A DNA stretch of 64,000 nucleotides from Acholeplasma laidlawii (GCF_015709225.1 NZ_JADNRS010000029.1:1-64000); one strand, 5' to 3'. Positions 18,029 through 29,255 are shown, counted from the stretch's first letter. Numbers and translations are program-made. Notes: generated from the sequence alone by a model not told the origin.

Positions 18029-20617
18029 ATGGAAAAAGACACACTTATCTTAAACGAGGTAGATCTTTTAGTCACGTCCGCTTTAGAGGCGCTTGACGAA
18101 TACATGGATTATACCCAAGAAAAGATTGATGAGATTGTAGCCAAGGTTTCTGTTGAGGCAATTGATGCACATGGTAGTTTAGCTAAGCTCGCTGTAGAGG
18201 AAACTAAACGAGGGGTATTTGAAGATAAAGCAACCAAGAATTTATTTTCAGTGGAATATGTCATCAATCATATGAGACACCTAAAAACTGTCGGGATTAT
18301 ATCAGAAAATACAGTAACAGGTATTACAGAAGTAGCGGATCCTGTTGGGGTAATTTGTGCAATTACACCAGTAACAAACCCAACATCGACTACAATATTT
18401 AAGTCGCTTATTGCACTTAAAACTAGAAATCCAATCGTCTTTGCGTTCCATCCAAATGCGCAAAATTCATCAAAGGAAGCAGCTAGAATTATTAAAGAAG
18501 CAGCGATTAAATCAGGTGCTCCAAAGAATTGTATTTCATGGATTGAACATCCTAGTTTAGAAAATACAAACAAGCTTATGAACCACCCAGGGGTAGCAAC
18601 AATCTTAGCAACTGGTGGTAACGCAATGGTTAAGGCAGCTTACTCATGTGGTAAACCAGCTCTTGGTGTAGGTGCAGGTAACGTACCAGCATATATTGAA
18701 AAAACTGCAAACATTAAAACTGCAATCAATGATATTGTCATGTCTAAGTCATTTGATAATGGTATGGTGTGTGCATCTGAACAAGCAGCTATCATTGATA
18801 AAGAAATCTATAAAGAAGCTTTAGCAGAATTCAAAAAGTTACATACTTTTTTATGTAACAAAGAACAAAAACAAATGCTGGAAACATTTATGTTCCCAGA
18901 TGGTGTAAAGCTTAATCCTTATGTTGTAGGTAAGGGTGCACATCACATTGCAGAACTTGCAGGATTTGAAGTTCCTTTAAATACGAATATTTTACTAGTA
19001 GAATGTAAGAGTGTTGGTAAAGAAGAACCACTTACAAGAGAAAAACTCTCACCAGTATTAGCAATCCTTAAATCAAATGATGAAGTGCATGGTGTAGCAC
19101 TGGCAAAAAGTATGGTAGAACTTGATGGTTTAGGGCACTCTGCAGTGATTCACACTCAAAATGATGAACTTAAAAAAACCTTTGGTTTAGCGCTTAAAGC
19201 GATACGTATTATAGTGAATTCACCAGCTACTTTTGGTGGCATAGGTAATATATATAACAGATTTATACCATCACTTACACTAGGGTGTGGTTCCTATGGT
19301 AAAAACTCTGTTTCTGATAATGTAAGTGCAGTGCACTTACTTAATATCAAACGTATCGGTGAAAGGAAAAATAATATGCAATGGTTTAAGGTGCCATCTA
19401 AAATTTACTTTGAAAAAGATTCTATTGAATACTTAAGACAAATGAGAGATGTTAATAAGGTTGTTATCGTTACAGATAGAGTTATGGTTGACTTGGGTTA
19501 TGTTAAAAAAGTAACAGATCAACTAAGTTCAAGACGTAATCATGTTGTATATCAACTATTTACAGATGTTGAAGCAGATCCATCGATTGAAACAGTTCAT
19601 AAAGGATATGAACTGATGAAATCCTTCCAACCAGATACGATTATTGCTATTGGTGGAGGTTCACCAATGGATGCTGCAAAAGCTATGTGGTTATTCTATG
19701 AAAACCCTGAAGTAGACTTTAATGACTTAAAACAAAAATTCATGGATATTAGAAAACGTGCATTTAGATATCCTGATTTAGGTAGAAAATCTAAATTAGT
19801 ATGTATTCCAACAACATCAGGTACTGGTAGTGAAGTGACTCCTTTTGCAGTTATCACTGATAATAAAGAGTCTAAAAAATACCCATTAGCAGATTACTCA
19901 CTAACACCAACTGTAGCAATTATTGACCCTGCACTCACCCTTACTCAACCAAAAACTGTTACTGCAGATACTGGTATGGATGTATTAACGCATGCAGTAG
20001 AAGCTTACGTATCAGTACTTGCTAATGACTATACAGACTCACTTGCAATTCAAGCGGTTAAAATGGTGTTTAAATATTTAAAACGTGCATTTGATAATGG
20101 ATTGGACTTTGAAGCAAGAGAGAAGATGCATAATGCATCTACCATGGCAGGTATGGCTTTTGGTAATGCATTCTTAGGTATATCTCACTCTATGGCACAT
20201 AAGGTTGGTGGAAGATATCATATACCTCATGGTAGAATTAATGCAATCTTATTACCACATGTGGTCTTATATAATGGTACAGTTCCAGCTAAACTATCTA
20301 CTTGGCCAAAATATACTCATTATGTAGCAGATGAAAAGTACATGGAACTTGCTAGAGCAATCGGACTTGACCCTAAATCTAAAGAAGAAGGCGTTAAGAT
20401 GTTTGCTAAAGCATGTCATGACTTAGCAGTATCTTTAGGAATTAACATGAATTTTGCTAGTCAAAGCGTAGAAGAAAAAGACTTCTTAGAACATAGTGAA
20501 TCATTAGCATATCTAGCATATGAAGATCAATGTTCAACAGCAAACCCTAGACTACCTTTAGTTGCGGATATGAAAGTCATCTTAGAAAATGCATTCTATG
20601 GAAAATTAGATATTTAA
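18029..20617 (+). CDS. adhE: Bifunctional aldehyde-alcohol dehydrogenase AdhE
   Basis: 862 residues, near the usual 870-890. Residues 1 to about 440 form the CoA-acylating acetaldehyde dehydrogenase, with the catalytic Cys in 'SFDNGMVCASEQAAI'. The rest is an iron-dependent alcohol dehydrogenase: 'GGGSPMDAAKAMW' binds NAD, and 'DTGMDVLTHAVEAYVS' plus 'ISHSMAHKVGGRYHIPHGRINA' carry the Asp and His iron ligands. It turns acetyl-CoA into ethanol and regenerates NAD+ in fermentation. It assembles into spirosomes in other bacteria. AAGGAG precedes ATG 18029. It stands alone between two terminators; a cre-like site suggests sugar control. Confidence 0.97.
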   Translation: MEKDTLILNEVDLLVTSALEALDEYMDYTQEKIDEIVAKVSVEAIDAHGSLAKLAVEETKRGVFEDKATKNLFSVEYVINHMRHLKTVGIISENTVTGITEVADPVGVICAITPVTNPTSTTIFKSLIALKTRNPIVFAFHPNAQNSSKEAARIIKEAAIKSGAPKNCISWIEHPSLENTNKLMNHPGVATILATGGNAMVKAAYSCGKPALGVGAGNVPAYIEKTANIKTAINDIVMSKSFDNGMVCASEQAAIIDKEIYKEALAEFKKLHTFLCNKEQKQMLETFMFPDGVKLNPYVVGKGAHHIAELAGFEVPLNTNILLVECKSVGKEEPLTREKLSPVLAILKSNDEVHGVALAKSMVELDGLGHSAVIHTQNDELKKTFGLALKAIRIIVNSPATFGGIGNIYNRFIPSLTLGCGSYGKNSVSDNVSAVHLLNIKRIGERKNNMQWFKVPSKIYFEKDSIEYLRQMRDVNKVVIVTDRVMVDLGYVKKVTDQLSSRRNHVVYQLFTDVEADPSIETVHKGYELMKSFQPDTIIAIGGGSPMDAAKAMWLFYENPEVDFNDLKQKFMDIRKRAFRYPDLGRKSKLVCIPTTSGTGSEVTPFAVITDNKESKKYPLADYSLTPTVAIIDPALTLTQPKTVTADTGMDVLTHAVEAYVSVLANDYTDSLAIQAVKMVFKYLKRAFDNGLDFEAREKMHNASTMAGMAFGNAFLGISHSMAHKVGGRYHIPHGRINAILLPHVVLYNGTVPAKLSTWPKYTHYVADEKYMELARAIGLDPKSKEEGVKMFAKACHDLAVSLGINMNFASQSVEEKDFLEHSESLAYLAYEDQCSTANPRLPLVADMKVILENAFYGKLDI

Positions 20618-20634
20618 TCAAAACAATACTAGTA

Positions 20635-20677
20635 AAAAGATATAAATGTGATATATTCAACATTTGTATCTTTTTTT
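20635..20677 (+). terminator. Terminator of adhE
   Basis: AAAAGATATAAATGT (20635-20649) / ACATTTGTATCTTTT (20660-20674), one G-T pair, then a T run. Confidence 0.85.
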
Positions 20678-20760
20678 CATAATAACAGACAAAAATATTT
20701 TGAAATGTAAGCGATTTATTATAAAATAACGTGTAATGAAAAACAGATAAGGAGTACTGG

Positions 20761-21951
20761 ATGAAGAAAATATATACCCTATTCATATTGATATCAACAC
20801 TACTTTTAAGTGGTTGTATCATATCAAAGGATGATGAACCAAAAAGCTATGAAGTAGGTCTTGATATACTATATGAACTAAATGATGAAGTAAGAGGTTT
20901 AGATATCATTGTTGATTTAAACATGGCATTTGATGTGAGTGAAGTGACTGACTTTTATATCACACTATCATACATGGTAAATGCTACAACTGAAGATTTA
21001 GACTATAAACTACAATTACCAAGTGCTACAAAAATCAACTTTTTTGAAGTCACTGGTAATCAAGCAGTTCTAACCTTAGAAGAAGTTATATTTGATTACA
21101 AAGGTGATTATATAAGTGCATATGCAACCGTTCAATTCAAAAAAGGTGTAACAAATTATATGTATGAATTGAAAAGTATTAAAACTACAAACCTTTATGA
21201 ACTCGCTTTAGTATCAGAAGGTACATTTGCAACAGAAATTTTAGAATCACTAAAACCAAATACTGAGTTTCCTGAACTAGAAATTAGTTTAGCAGCGTCT
21301 TTAAACAATGAATTTAGAGGTTTTGATTTAAACGCTGTTGTATCATCTAATGACACATTAGAAAGTTTAGAAGTGACCTATGGGTTTATATATATACTTA
21401 ATAGTGCTGAAACCATCTATTTAAACACACCTGGCGTTACAAACATTAGCATGGAAGAAGTGGCAACACTTGATTTATTAACGAACTTTAATACAAAGTT
21501 TAAAAATACTACATTAGATTATGTATTAGATAGAGTTTATGCAAGATCCTTTATTACAGTAACTAAAGAAGATGAAGCATATACATACTATTCAGAAATC
21601 ATTAACTTTACTTTATATGAATTAGCACTTGAATCTACTGGTGCATTTGCTGAAGAAATCATTACCGAAGTAGAATATCAAGAACCAGATCAAACTGTAT
21701 TAACACTTATAAGTGTAAGTGCAAATACTTCAAACTATACGATTACTCTAGTAAGTGATCATACAACTGCAACTATTTCAACTGATTATTTAAAAGTTAC
21801 TGTTGTGGTTACACTAGACCCTGGATATAGTTTTTCTAATAGTGTTATCTTTAAGTTCAACAATAAGGTAGTAAGCGCATTAAATTACACAATAGTTAAT
21901 GACAAATTAACTTACACATTTAATGATCCAAACTGGTCAGGTATCTACTAA
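20761..21951 (+). CDS. Repeat-containing lipoprotein, coupled to the GHL10 gene
   Basis: 396 residues. The signal peptide MKKIYTLFILISTLLLSGC has lipobox LSGC, so the protein is membrane-anchored outside the cell. Two similar units of about 150 residues are visible: 'YELNDEVRGLDIIVDLN...LYELALVSEGTFATEIL' (about 35-160) and 'AASLNNEFRGFDLNAVVSS...LYELALESTGAFAEEII' (about 175-302). A third, different beta-rich module closes the protein. No family is recognised. Its TAA overlaps the ATG of the next gene (TAATG), so the two are very likely made together and may act as a surface pair. TAAGGAGTACTGG precedes ATG 20761. Confidence 0.75.
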   Translation: MKKIYTLFILISTLLLSGCIISKDDEPKSYEVGLDILYELNDEVRGLDIIVDLNMAFDVSEVTDFYITLSYMVNATTEDLDYKLQLPSATKINFFEVTGNQAVLTLEEVIFDYKGDYISAYATVQFKKGVTNYMYELKSIKTTNLYELALVSEGTFATEILESLKPNTEFPELEISLAASLNNEFRGFDLNAVVSSNDTLESLEVTYGFIYILNSAETIYLNTPGVTNISMEEVATLDLLTNFNTKFKNTTLDYVLDRVYARSFITVTKEDEAYTYYSEIINFTLYELALESTGAFAEEIITEVEYQEPDQTVLTLISVSANTSNYTITLVSDHTTATISTDYLKVTVVVTLDPGYSFSNSVIFKFNNKVVSALNYTIVNDKLTYTFNDPNWSGIY

Positions 21952-24653
21952 TGAACATATTAAATATAAAAAAAATTGTAGGCGTATTTGTTATGCTATC
22001 TTTAACATTTATGGTATTTGCATCTGCTCCAAAGCTTGCTGCAAATACACCGGTTATACAAAATAATACAAAACAAGAATTTCGTGCAGCATGGGCATCT
22101 CATCTCATTGGTAGTATGCCAGCATACACGTCAGAAGCACAGTTTAAAGCACGTGCAACAGAAATTCTTGATATACTTGAGTACTATAACTTTAACGCCA
22201 TTATTATGCATTTACGTACGCATAATAATGCATACTATGTATCTGAGTTAAGTCCCAAAGCGGCAGCATTTGCAAGTGTTAATTTTAATACGTTTGACCC
22301 AATGCTTTGGTTTATCGAAGAAACACAAAAGCGTGGTATGGAATTTCATGGATGGTTAAACCCATACCGCTTAGGTACGAATTATGTGGGCACAATGCCT
22401 ACAGAAAACCCTGCAAGTAATCCGGCAAACATTTTAAGTTATAATGGTGCATCTATTCTAAACCCCGGTTTACCACATGTAAGAGATTTTGTTTCTGACA
22501 CTATTGTTGAAATATTAGAAAGATATCCGGTTGATGCGATTCATTTTGATGATTACTTCTATATTAATTTAGGAGCAAATGGTGCTACAAGTGGAGCAAA
22601 TACTATTTTAAATGAACCAGACCAACAAACGTTTATAACTTATGGTAGTGGCTATAATACAGCTAGTGCAACATCCAAAGCAGACTGGCGAAGACAACAG
22701 GTAAACCTGATGGTTGAGTCTGTTTCAAACACTATTAAAAACTTTAATCAAGCAAACAACACCCATGTACAATTTGGTATATCACCAACGGGTATTTATA
22801 AGAATGGTAATGGTGTTGTCACATATAACGGTAATATTCCTATAACTTCAGGTTCTGATACCGGTGGTCAAACACACTATTCAAGTTATCTATTTGCAGA
22901 CTCAGTTAAATGGGCTACGGAAGGTTGGATAGACTACTTACTGCCTCAAAGTTATTGGGCAAATTCACATCCTGTCGCAAGTTATAACAAAATTATGACT
23001 TGGTGGAATGATGTCTTTAAGTATTTAGATGTTAACCTATATTCTGGTATTGGTATTTATATGGCAGATGGAACTGGTAATACTTACGGCTGGCAAACTA
23101 ATAACAATGAAATGAAAAATCAATTAGAGTTCATTAAGGGTCTAGAAAATGTTCAAGGTTCTAGTTTATATAGTTACAACTATGTAGATAGTGCTTATAA
23201 GGGTAGTAGTGCAAAATCAGCCACTCAAATGCAAAATGCTAAAAGTACTTGGTCAGACATCGCAGTCTTACCGGAGTTAAAAAGTATGGCACAGATAATA
23301 CCAGGAAAGGTCACCAATTTAAAACATTTAAATGGTACCCTATCCTTTAATAAAGTAGCAGATGCCAAACAATACTATGTGTACCGTTCAAAAACGGCAT
23401 TAAACTTTACGAATGCTGAAATTGTTGAAGTCATTCGTTCAAGCGATAACATAATTAATTACCAAACAGGTGATTTAGATAATGAATATACCTATGCAGT
23501 ACGTGCATTATCATACTCTAATACACTAGGTGAAGCAGTTACGATATTAAATCCGGCAAACGATACAAAATTAAATGTTGTTGAAGGTGCATCGATTCGA
23601 ACCGCAATAAACGAAACGAATCAATCACTTAGATTCTATGCTCAGTTTGACGAAGCACTTGGTCAAACTGAACAAGGATTTTATATTGTAGAAGGTGATG
23701 TATCGTTAACAGAACTGAAATCACGAGTTAACGTAGAAACAACCAATCAGTTTTCCATAAATGGACAAAGTGTTGTTAAAATACCGGTAAGTAATGTGGA
23801 TAATACGGGTACATTTACAACCATTATTAACAACATAATGCCTGCTGATTTTAGTAAATTATATACAGTTTTCGGATACTATAAAAAAGGTGGTGTCATT
23901 ACACTATCTAATAATAAAACTACAAGATCTGTATTAGAAGTAGCTTATAAAATGACCTATGATGGAAAAGCTGCACCACACATTATAAATTACACAAATC
24001 AATTAAAAATATTTGGTATGGATACATTTGGTCAATTAAAAGTTACTGATAAATTTGAGACAAATCATTTTGAACTGTCAAAAATTTTCTTAAATGACTG
24101 GAATACTAAATTCAGTTTGAGTTTAACTCAAATTGATTTAGAATCATTTTATAATAGTGCAGTCTATGGTAAGGTATCTAGTAATAATAGTCTAAGTGGT
24201 AGTAGAATTTATGAGTTCTTTAAAGATCAAACACTTAACTTAAAATGGGGCTGGTTACTAGATTATATTGAGTCGGTGGATACAAAAATTTGGCCATCTA
24301 GACAAGTGGTAGCACTCAAAGGAAATGGTACAAATCCAGAGTACTCAAATATCTATGAAGGTAGACACTTTATTACCTCACTAATTGGATTCTTTAATGG
24401 TACCTATGCATATGATGGGTATCCAACAAATGATTTTACAAATATATCTATGTATGATAATTTAGCAAATTTTGTTGACAGCATACTGGCAAAACCTAAT
24501 GGATATCAATACTATGATGTAGGTAACGAAGTGAAACTACCAGTTCAAACGGACCCTGATTTTAGTCACTATCTCATTAATGATCAAATATATCATGAAG
24601 GTGATACATTAATCATTGGAGATAATCTCGTTATTAAACTCATATTTAATTAA
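21951..24653 (+). CDS. Secreted GHL10 (DUF187/YngK-like) glycoside-hydrolase-like protein
   Basis: 900 residues with an N-terminal signal (hydrophobic residues about 8-27, 'FVMLSLTFMVFASAPKLAA', no lipobox Cys). Residues about 42-400 form the glycosyl-hydrolase-like family 10 barrel: 'EFRAAWASHLIGSMP', 'NFNAIIMHLRTHNNAYY', 'LWFIEETQKRGMEFHGWLNPYR', 'DAIHFDDYFY' (probable acid residues) and 'WIDYLLPQSYWAN'. Next comes an FN3-like module (about 450-540) and a large unrecognised C-terminal half. Related YngK-type proteins are secreted. Acholeplasma has no peptidoglycan, so the target may be a host or environmental glycan (inference). A terminator follows. Confidence 0.85.
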   Translation: MNILNIKKIVGVFVMLSLTFMVFASAPKLAANTPVIQNNTKQEFRAAWASHLIGSMPAYTSEAQFKARATEILDILEYYNFNAIIMHLRTHNNAYYVSELSPKAAAFASVNFNTFDPMLWFIEETQKRGMEFHGWLNPYRLGTNYVGTMPTENPASNPANILSYNGASILNPGLPHVRDFVSDTIVEILERYPVDAIHFDDYFYINLGANGATSGANTILNEPDQQTFITYGSGYNTASATSKADWRRQQVNLMVESVSNTIKNFNQANNTHVQFGISPTGIYKNGNGVVTYNGNIPITSGSDTGGQTHYSSYLFADSVKWATEGWIDYLLPQSYWANSHPVASYNKIMTWWNDVFKYLDVNLYSGIGIYMADGTGNTYGWQTNNNEMKNQLEFIKGLENVQGSSLYSYNYVDSAYKGSSAKSATQMQNAKSTWSDIAVLPELKSMAQIIPGKVTNLKHLNGTLSFNKVADAKQYYVYRSKTALNFTNAEIVEVIRSSDNIINYQTGDLDNEYTYAVRALSYSNTLGEAVTILNPANDTKLNVVEGASIRTAINETNQSLRFYAQFDEALGQTEQGFYIVEGDVSLTELKSRVNVETTNQFSINGQSVVKIPVSNVDNTGTFTTIINNIMPADFSKLYTVFGYYKKGGVITLSNNKTTRSVLEVAYKMTYDGKAAPHIINYTNQLKIFGMDTFGQLKVTDKFETNHFELSKIFLNDWNTKFSLSLTQIDLESFYNSAVYGKVSSNNSLSGSRIYEFFKDQTLNLKWGWLLDYIESVDTKIWPSRQVVALKGNGTNPEYSNIYEGRHFITSLIGFFNGTYAYDGYPTNDFTNISMYDNLANFVDSILAKPNGYQYYDVGNEVKLPVQTDPDFSHYLINDQIYHEGDTLIIGDNLVIKLIFN

Positions 24654-24662
24654 CATTTTTAT

Positions 24663-24706
24663 ATCACCCATCCTGGAAGTTTTATCTAGGATGGGTGATT
24701 TTTATT
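24663..24706 (+). terminator. Terminator of the lipoprotein/GHL10 pair
   Basis: ATCACCCATCCT (24663-24674) / AGGATGGGTGAT (24688-24699) and T5. Confidence 0.9.
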
Positions 24707-24769
24707 AAGAGAAATCAATGATGTCTAAGGTAAATAATGTAAAAAAATAACAAATTAAACATTAATAAG

Positions 24770-24798
24770 TTGACAATTATCTATCAAAAATATATAAT
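24770..24798 (+). promoter_or_regulatory. Promoter of the str operon
   Basis: TTGACA (24770-24775), 17-base spacer, TATAAT (24793-24798); fully consensus. Confidence 0.9.
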
Positions 24799-24841
24799 AT
24801 AACAGGTGTGAATATTTTATCGAAATTACACTTAACATCTC

Positions 24842-24890
24842 GGCTTCACAAAGCCAAAATAACAATTATGAAACACATGGACATGTGTTT
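24842..24890 (+). promoter_or_regulatory. Two hairpins in the str operon leader
   Basis: GGCTT-CACA-AAGCC (24842-24855) and AAACACATG-GA-CATGTGTTT (24871-24890). The second ends directly before the rpsL Shine-Dalgarno AGGAAAGG, so it could affect translation initiation. Confidence 0.55.
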
Positions 24891-24909
24891 TAGGAAAGGA
24901 AATTAGAAT

Positions 24910-25335
24910 ATGCCTACCATATCTCAATTAGTTACAACTTCTCGTCAAGATAAGAATTACAAATCTAAATCTCCAGCATTACATTATGGTTTTAACAGCC
25001 TTAAAAAAGAAGATTCAGAATATAATTCGCCTCAAAAACGTGGTGTTTGTACTCGTGTTACTACAATGACACCTAAGAAACCTAACTCTGCATTACGTAA
25101 ATATGCTCGTGTTAGATTATCAAACGGTACAGAAGTAACAGCTTATATCCCAGGTGTCGGTCACTCATTACAAGAACACTCCGTTGTACTTGTTCGTGGG
25201 GGACGTGTAAAAGACTTACCAGGTGTACGTTATCATATCGTACGTGGTGCTTTAGACGCGACTGGTGTTGCAAACCGCATGCAGGGTAGATCCAAATACG
25301 GTGCTAAGCGTCCAAAAGCCGCTAAGAAAAAGTAA
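24910..25335 (+). CDS. rpsL: 30S ribosomal protein S12
   Basis: 141 residues. '[20 protein letters not shown]' and '[17 protein letters not shown]' are the conserved loops at the decoding centre. The two Lys residues whose change gives streptomycin resistance in other bacteria are both wild type. AGGAAAGGAAA precedes ATG 24910. The N-terminal part carries a short insert of about 15 residues ('[21 protein letters not shown]') of the kind seen in several Firmicutes. First gene of the str operon; rpsG follows after 66 bases. Confidence 0.97.
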   Translation: MPTISQLVTTSRQDKNYKSKSPALHYGFNSLKKEDSEYNSPQKRGVCTRVTTMTPKKPNSALRKYARVRLSNGTEVTAYIPGVGHSLQEHSVVLVRGGRVKDLPGVRYHIVRGALDATGVANRMQGRSKYGAKRPKAAKKK

Positions 25336-25401
25336 TTCATAAATAAATTACAAACAATAAAACTCACATTAAAAATCTAGTAAAGGAAGAAGGTGAACAA
25401 T

Positions 25402-25872
25402 ATGCCACGTAAAGGACATATCGTAAAACGTGATGTATTACCAGATCCGATTTACAACTCCAAATTAATTACAAGAATCGTAAACACAATTATGGAAGAC
25501 GGTAAAAAAGGAACTGCGCAAGGTATTTTATACGGTGCACTAAACCGTATTAAGGACCAAACAGGTCGTGAAGCTATTGATGTATTCAATGAAGCTTTAA
25601 ACAATATCTCACCAATCTTAGAAGTTAGAGCACGCCGTATTGGGGGTCAAAACTATCAAGTACCAGTTGAGGTTAGACCTGAAAGACGTCAAGCACTTGC
25701 ATTAAGATGGTTAGTTCAATATGCTAAGAAACGCAACGAGAAAACAATGGAAGAAAGATTAGCAAAAGAAATTTTAGACGCTTCTCAGGGCACAGGTGCC
25801 GCTGTTAAGAAACGTGAAGAAGTACACAAGATGGCTGAGGCGAATAAAGCATTCGCTCACTATCGCTGGTAA
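25402..25872 (+). CDS. rpsG: 30S ribosomal protein S7
   Basis: 156 residues from ATG 25402 ([22 protein letters not shown]). An in-frame GTG three codons upstream (25393) is rejected because AAGGTG fits the ATG and the family starts with MPRK. Conserved '[30 protein letters not shown]' binds the 3' major domain of 16S rRNA. S7 is the usual feedback regulator of the str operon. fusA starts 17 bases later. Confidence 0.97.
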   Translation: MPRKGHIVKRDVLPDPIYNSKLITRIVNTIMEDGKKGTAQGILYGALNRIKDQTGREAIDVFNEALNNISPILEVRARRIGGQNYQVPVEVRPERRQALALRWLVQYAKKRNEKTMEERLAKEILDASQGTGAAVKKREEVHKMAEANKAFAHYRW

Positions 25873-25889
25873 GAAGGGAAGATAAAACT

Positions 25890-27962
25890 ATGCCACGTCA
25901 ATATTCATTAAAAATGACTCGTAATATCGGCATCATGGCACACATTGATGCTGGTAAGACGACTACAACTGAGCGTATTTTATACCATACCGGTAAAATC
26001 CATAAAACAGGTGAGACACACGATGGTGCATCTCAAATGGACTGGATGGCTCAAGAACAAGAGCGCGGTATTACAATTACCTCTGCAGCTACAACCTCTG
26101 TGTGGAGAGATCACAGAGTAAACATTATCGATACCCCGGGTCACGTTGACTTCACAGTTGAAGTGTCACGTTCATTACGTGTATTAGATGGTGCTGTAAC
26201 TGTCATTGATGCTCAAGCGGGTGTTGAACCTCAAACAGAAACTGTTTGGCGTCAAGCAACCGAATATAAAGTACCAAGAATTGTTTATGTAAACAAAATG
26301 GATAAAATTGGTGCTGATTTCAATAACGCTATTAAAACGTTACATAGACGTTTAGGTGTTAAAGCAAACGCTATTCAATTACCTATTGGTACTGAATTAG
26401 ACTTCAGCGGAATTATCGACTTAGTTACTATGACTGCAGTTGAATATTCTGGTGATTCACTAGAAACAACAAAAGAAATTCCAATTCCTGCACATTTAGA
26501 AGAACAAGCAATCGATATGAGAAATGAACTTATCGAAGCTGTTGCAGAATTTGATGATGAATTAATGGTTACATACCTTGAAGGTGAAGAAGTTACGGTA
26601 GAATTACTAAAACGCGCAATCAGAAAAGGTGTACTAGCTGTTGAATTCTTCCCGGTTGTTGCTGGATCAAGTTTTAAAAATAAGGGTGTTAAAAAAGTAT
26701 TAGATGCAGTTATCGATTACTTACCTTCACCACTTGATATTCCACCAGTAGTTGGTCATACATCAGAAGGCGTTGAAGTATTACGTAACGCAGATGATGA
26801 AGAACCATTTACAGCTTTAGCATTCAAAGTCATGACTGACCCATTTGTTGGTAAGTTAACATTCTTTAGAGTTTACTCAGGTAAAATCAAGAGTGGTTCA
26901 TACGTACAAAACACAACAAAAGGTGAACGCGAAAGATTTGGTCGTATCTTACAAATGCACGCAAATACACGTCAAGAAATTGATGAAGTATATGCAGGTG
27001 ATATCGCAGCTGCAGTAGGTTTAAAAGTTACTACTACAGGTAATACATTAGCATCGCAAAATGATGATATTATCTTAGAAAGTATGAACTTCCCTGAACC
27101 AGTTATTGAAGTTGCTGTTGAACCAAAAACTAAGAATGACCAAGATAAAATGGGTCAAGCTTTAGCAAAACTTGCTGAAGAAGATCCAACATTCAAAACA
27201 TATACAAATACTGAAACTGGCCAAACAATTATCGCTGGTATGGGTGAGTTACACTTAGATATCTTAGTAGACCGCATGAAACGTGAATTCAAAGTTGAAG
27301 CAAACGTTACAGAACCTCAAGTATCTTACCGTGAAACATTAACTGTACCAAATGAAATTGAAGCTAAGTTCATCCGTCAATCAGGTGGTCGTGGACAATA
27401 CGGACACGTTGTAATTGACTTTGAACCAAACCCAGGTAAAGGATTTGAATTCGTTGACAAAATTGTTGGTGGGGTTATTCCAAGAGAATATATTCCATCC
27501 GTACAAAAAGGTTTAGAAGAAGCTTTAGGTGGCGGTATCCTTGCAGGTTTCCCTGTTGTTGATATTAAAGCTACATTAAAATTCGGTTCATACCATGATG
27601 TCGACTCCTCTGAAATGGCATATAAGATTGCTGCAAGTATGGCATTAAAAGATGCTAAAAATAAAGCAAACGCTGTTATTTTAGAACCAATTATGGACGT
27701 TGAAGTTGTTACTCCAAATGATTATGTAGGTAATGTTATTGGTGATATCACAAGCCGTCGTGGACGCTTGGAAAGCCAAGAAGGTAGAGGAAATGCAATT
27801 TCTATTCGTGCCTTCGTACCACTATCAGAAATGTTTGGTTATGCAACATCTCTAAGATCTAACACTCAAGGTAGAGCAACATTCATAATGCAATTCGATC
27901 ACTTCGACAAAGTACCTAAGAGTATTCAAGAAGAAATCATTAAAAAACGTGGTTCAAACTAA
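25890..27962 (+). CDS. fusA: Elongation factor G
   Basis: 690 residues. GTP-binding motifs are intact: '[15 protein letters not shown]' (P loop), '[18 protein letters not shown]' (switch I), 'DTPGHVDF' and '[10 protein letters not shown]'. Domain IV carries '[16 protein letters not shown]'. It drives translocation and, with RRF, ribosome recycling. GAAGGGAAG precedes ATG 25890. It lies between rpsG and tuf as in most bacteria. Confidence 0.98.
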   Translation: MPRQYSLKMTRNIGIMAHIDAGKTTTTERILYHTGKIHKTGETHDGASQMDWMAQEQERGITITSAATTSVWRDHRVNIIDTPGHVDFTVEVSRSLRVLDGAVTVIDAQAGVEPQTETVWRQATEYKVPRIVYVNKMDKIGADFNNAIKTLHRRLGVKANAIQLPIGTELDFSGIIDLVTMTAVEYSGDSLETTKEIPIPAHLEEQAIDMRNELIEAVAEFDDELMVTYLEGEEVTVELLKRAIRKGVLAVEFFPVVAGSSFKNKGVKKVLDAVIDYLPSPLDIPPVVGHTSEGVEVLRNADDEEPFTALAFKVMTDPFVGKLTFFRVYSGKIKSGSYVQNTTKGERERFGRILQMHANTRQEIDEVYAGDIAAAVGLKVTTTGNTLASQNDDIILESMNFPEPVIEVAVEPKTKNDQDKMGQALAKLAEEDPTFKTYTNTETGQTIIAGMGELHLDILVDRMKREFKVEANVTEPQVSYRETLTVPNEIEAKFIRQSGGRGQYGHVVIDFEPNPGKGFEFVDKIVGGVIPREYIPSVQKGLEEALGGGILAGFPVVDIKATLKFGSYHDVDSSEMAYKIAASMALKDAKNKANAVILEPIMDVEVVTPNDYVGNVIGDITSRRGRLESQEGRGNAISIRAFVPLSEMFGYATSLRSNTQGRATFIMQFDHFDKVPKSIQEEIIKKRGSN

Positions 27963-28048
27963 TCCACTTCACAAAAAATTAGTAATATGATAAAATATCT
28001 AATGATAGGCTATTATATTAATTAAAAATTATAGGAGGCTTTTGCGTT

Positions 28049-29236
28049 ATGGCAAAACAAAAATTCGAAAGAACAAAACCACACGTTAACGTTGGAACAA
28101 TCGGACACGTTGACCATGGTAAAACTACATTAACTGCTGCAATTACATCAGTACTTGCAGGAAAAGGGTTAGCTACAAAAAGAGATTATAACCAAATTGA
28201 TGGTGCACCAGAAGAAAAAGCTCGTGGTATAACTATTAACGCATCTCACGTTGAGTATGAAACTGCAACAAGACACTACGCTCACGTAGACTGCCCAGGT
28301 CACGCTGACTATGTTAAAAACATGATTACAGGTGCTGCTCAAATGGACGGTGCTATCTTAGTTGTTTCTGCAGCGGATGGTCCAATGCCACAAACTCGTG
28401 AACATATTCTTTTATCACGCCAAGTTGGGGTACCTAAATTAGTAGTATTCTTAAACAAAGCTGACTTAGTTGATGACGAAGAGTTATTAGACTTAGTTGA
28501 AATGGAAGTTAGAGAATTATTATCAGAATATGATTTCCCAGGAGATGATATTCCAGTAATCAAAGGATCTGCTTTAGGTGCTATTGAAGGTAAACCAGAA
28601 TGGGTTGCTAAAGTTGAAGAATTAATGGATGCAGTTGATGCATACATCGATAATCCAGTACGTGCTACAGACAAACCATTTATGATGCCAGTTGAAGACG
28701 TATTCACAATTACAGGTCGTGGTACAGTTGCTACAGGACGTGTTGATCGTGGTATCGTTAAAGTTGGTGACCAAGTTGAAATCGTTGGTATTACTGATAC
28801 TAAAACTACAACTGTTACAGGGGTAGAAATGTTTAGAAAATTATTAGACCAAGCTGAAGCTGGAGACAACATCGGTGCTTTATTAAGAGGTGTTGATCGT
28901 GAAGGTGTAGAACGTGGTCAAGTATTATCAAAACCAGGTACAGTTAAACCTCATGCTAAATTCACTGCTCAAATTTACGTATTAAGTAAAGAAGAAGGTG
29001 GACGCCATACAGCGTTCTTCTCAAACTATCGTCCTCAATTCTACTTCAGAACTACAGACATCACAGGTATCATCACTTTAGGTGAAGGTACTGAAATGGT
29101 TATGCCAGGTGATAACGCTGAAGTTACAGTAGAACTAATTCACCCAATCGCGCTTGAAGAAGGTACAAAATTCTCAATCCGCGAAGGTGGTAGAACAGTT
29201 GCTTCTGGTACAGTAGTTAAAATTCTTGCTGACTAA
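28049..29236 (+). CDS. tuf: Elongation factor Tu
   Basis: 395 residues, with '[15 protein letters not shown]', '[39 protein letters not shown]' and '[32 protein letters not shown]'. It brings aminoacyl-tRNA to the A site. ATAGGAGGC sets ATG 28049. The 86-base gap after fusA has several AT-rich -10-like boxes (for example TAAAAT near 27992), so tuf may also be made from its own promoter. A strong terminator ends the operon. Confidence 0.98.
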   Translation: MAKQKFERTKPHVNVGTIGHVDHGKTTLTAAITSVLAGKGLATKRDYNQIDGAPEEKARGITINASHVEYETATRHYAHVDCPGHADYVKNMITGAAQMDGAILVVSAADGPMPQTREHILLSRQVGVPKLVVFLNKADLVDDEELLDLVEMEVRELLSEYDFPGDDIPVIKGSALGAIEGKPEWVAKVEELMDAVDAYIDNPVRATDKPFMMPVEDVFTITGRGTVATGRVDRGIVKVGDQVEIVGITDTKTTTVTGVEMFRKLLDQAEAGDNIGALLRGVDREGVERGQVLSKPGTVKPHAKFTAQIYVLSKEEGGRHTAFFSNYRPQFYFRTTDITGIITLGEGTEMVMPGDNAEVTVELIHPIALEEGTKFSIREGGRTVASGTVVKILAD

Positions 29237-29255
29237 TTAAAGTTATTAACTTATG

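Noticed and set aside
20577-20822. Minus-strand ORF over the adhE terminator
   Set aside because: It spans the terminator and the start of a lipoprotein signal; composition is that of reversed AT-rich DNA.
22018-22251. Alternative-frame ORF inside the GHL10 gene
   Set aside because: Lies fully in a clear coding region in another frame.
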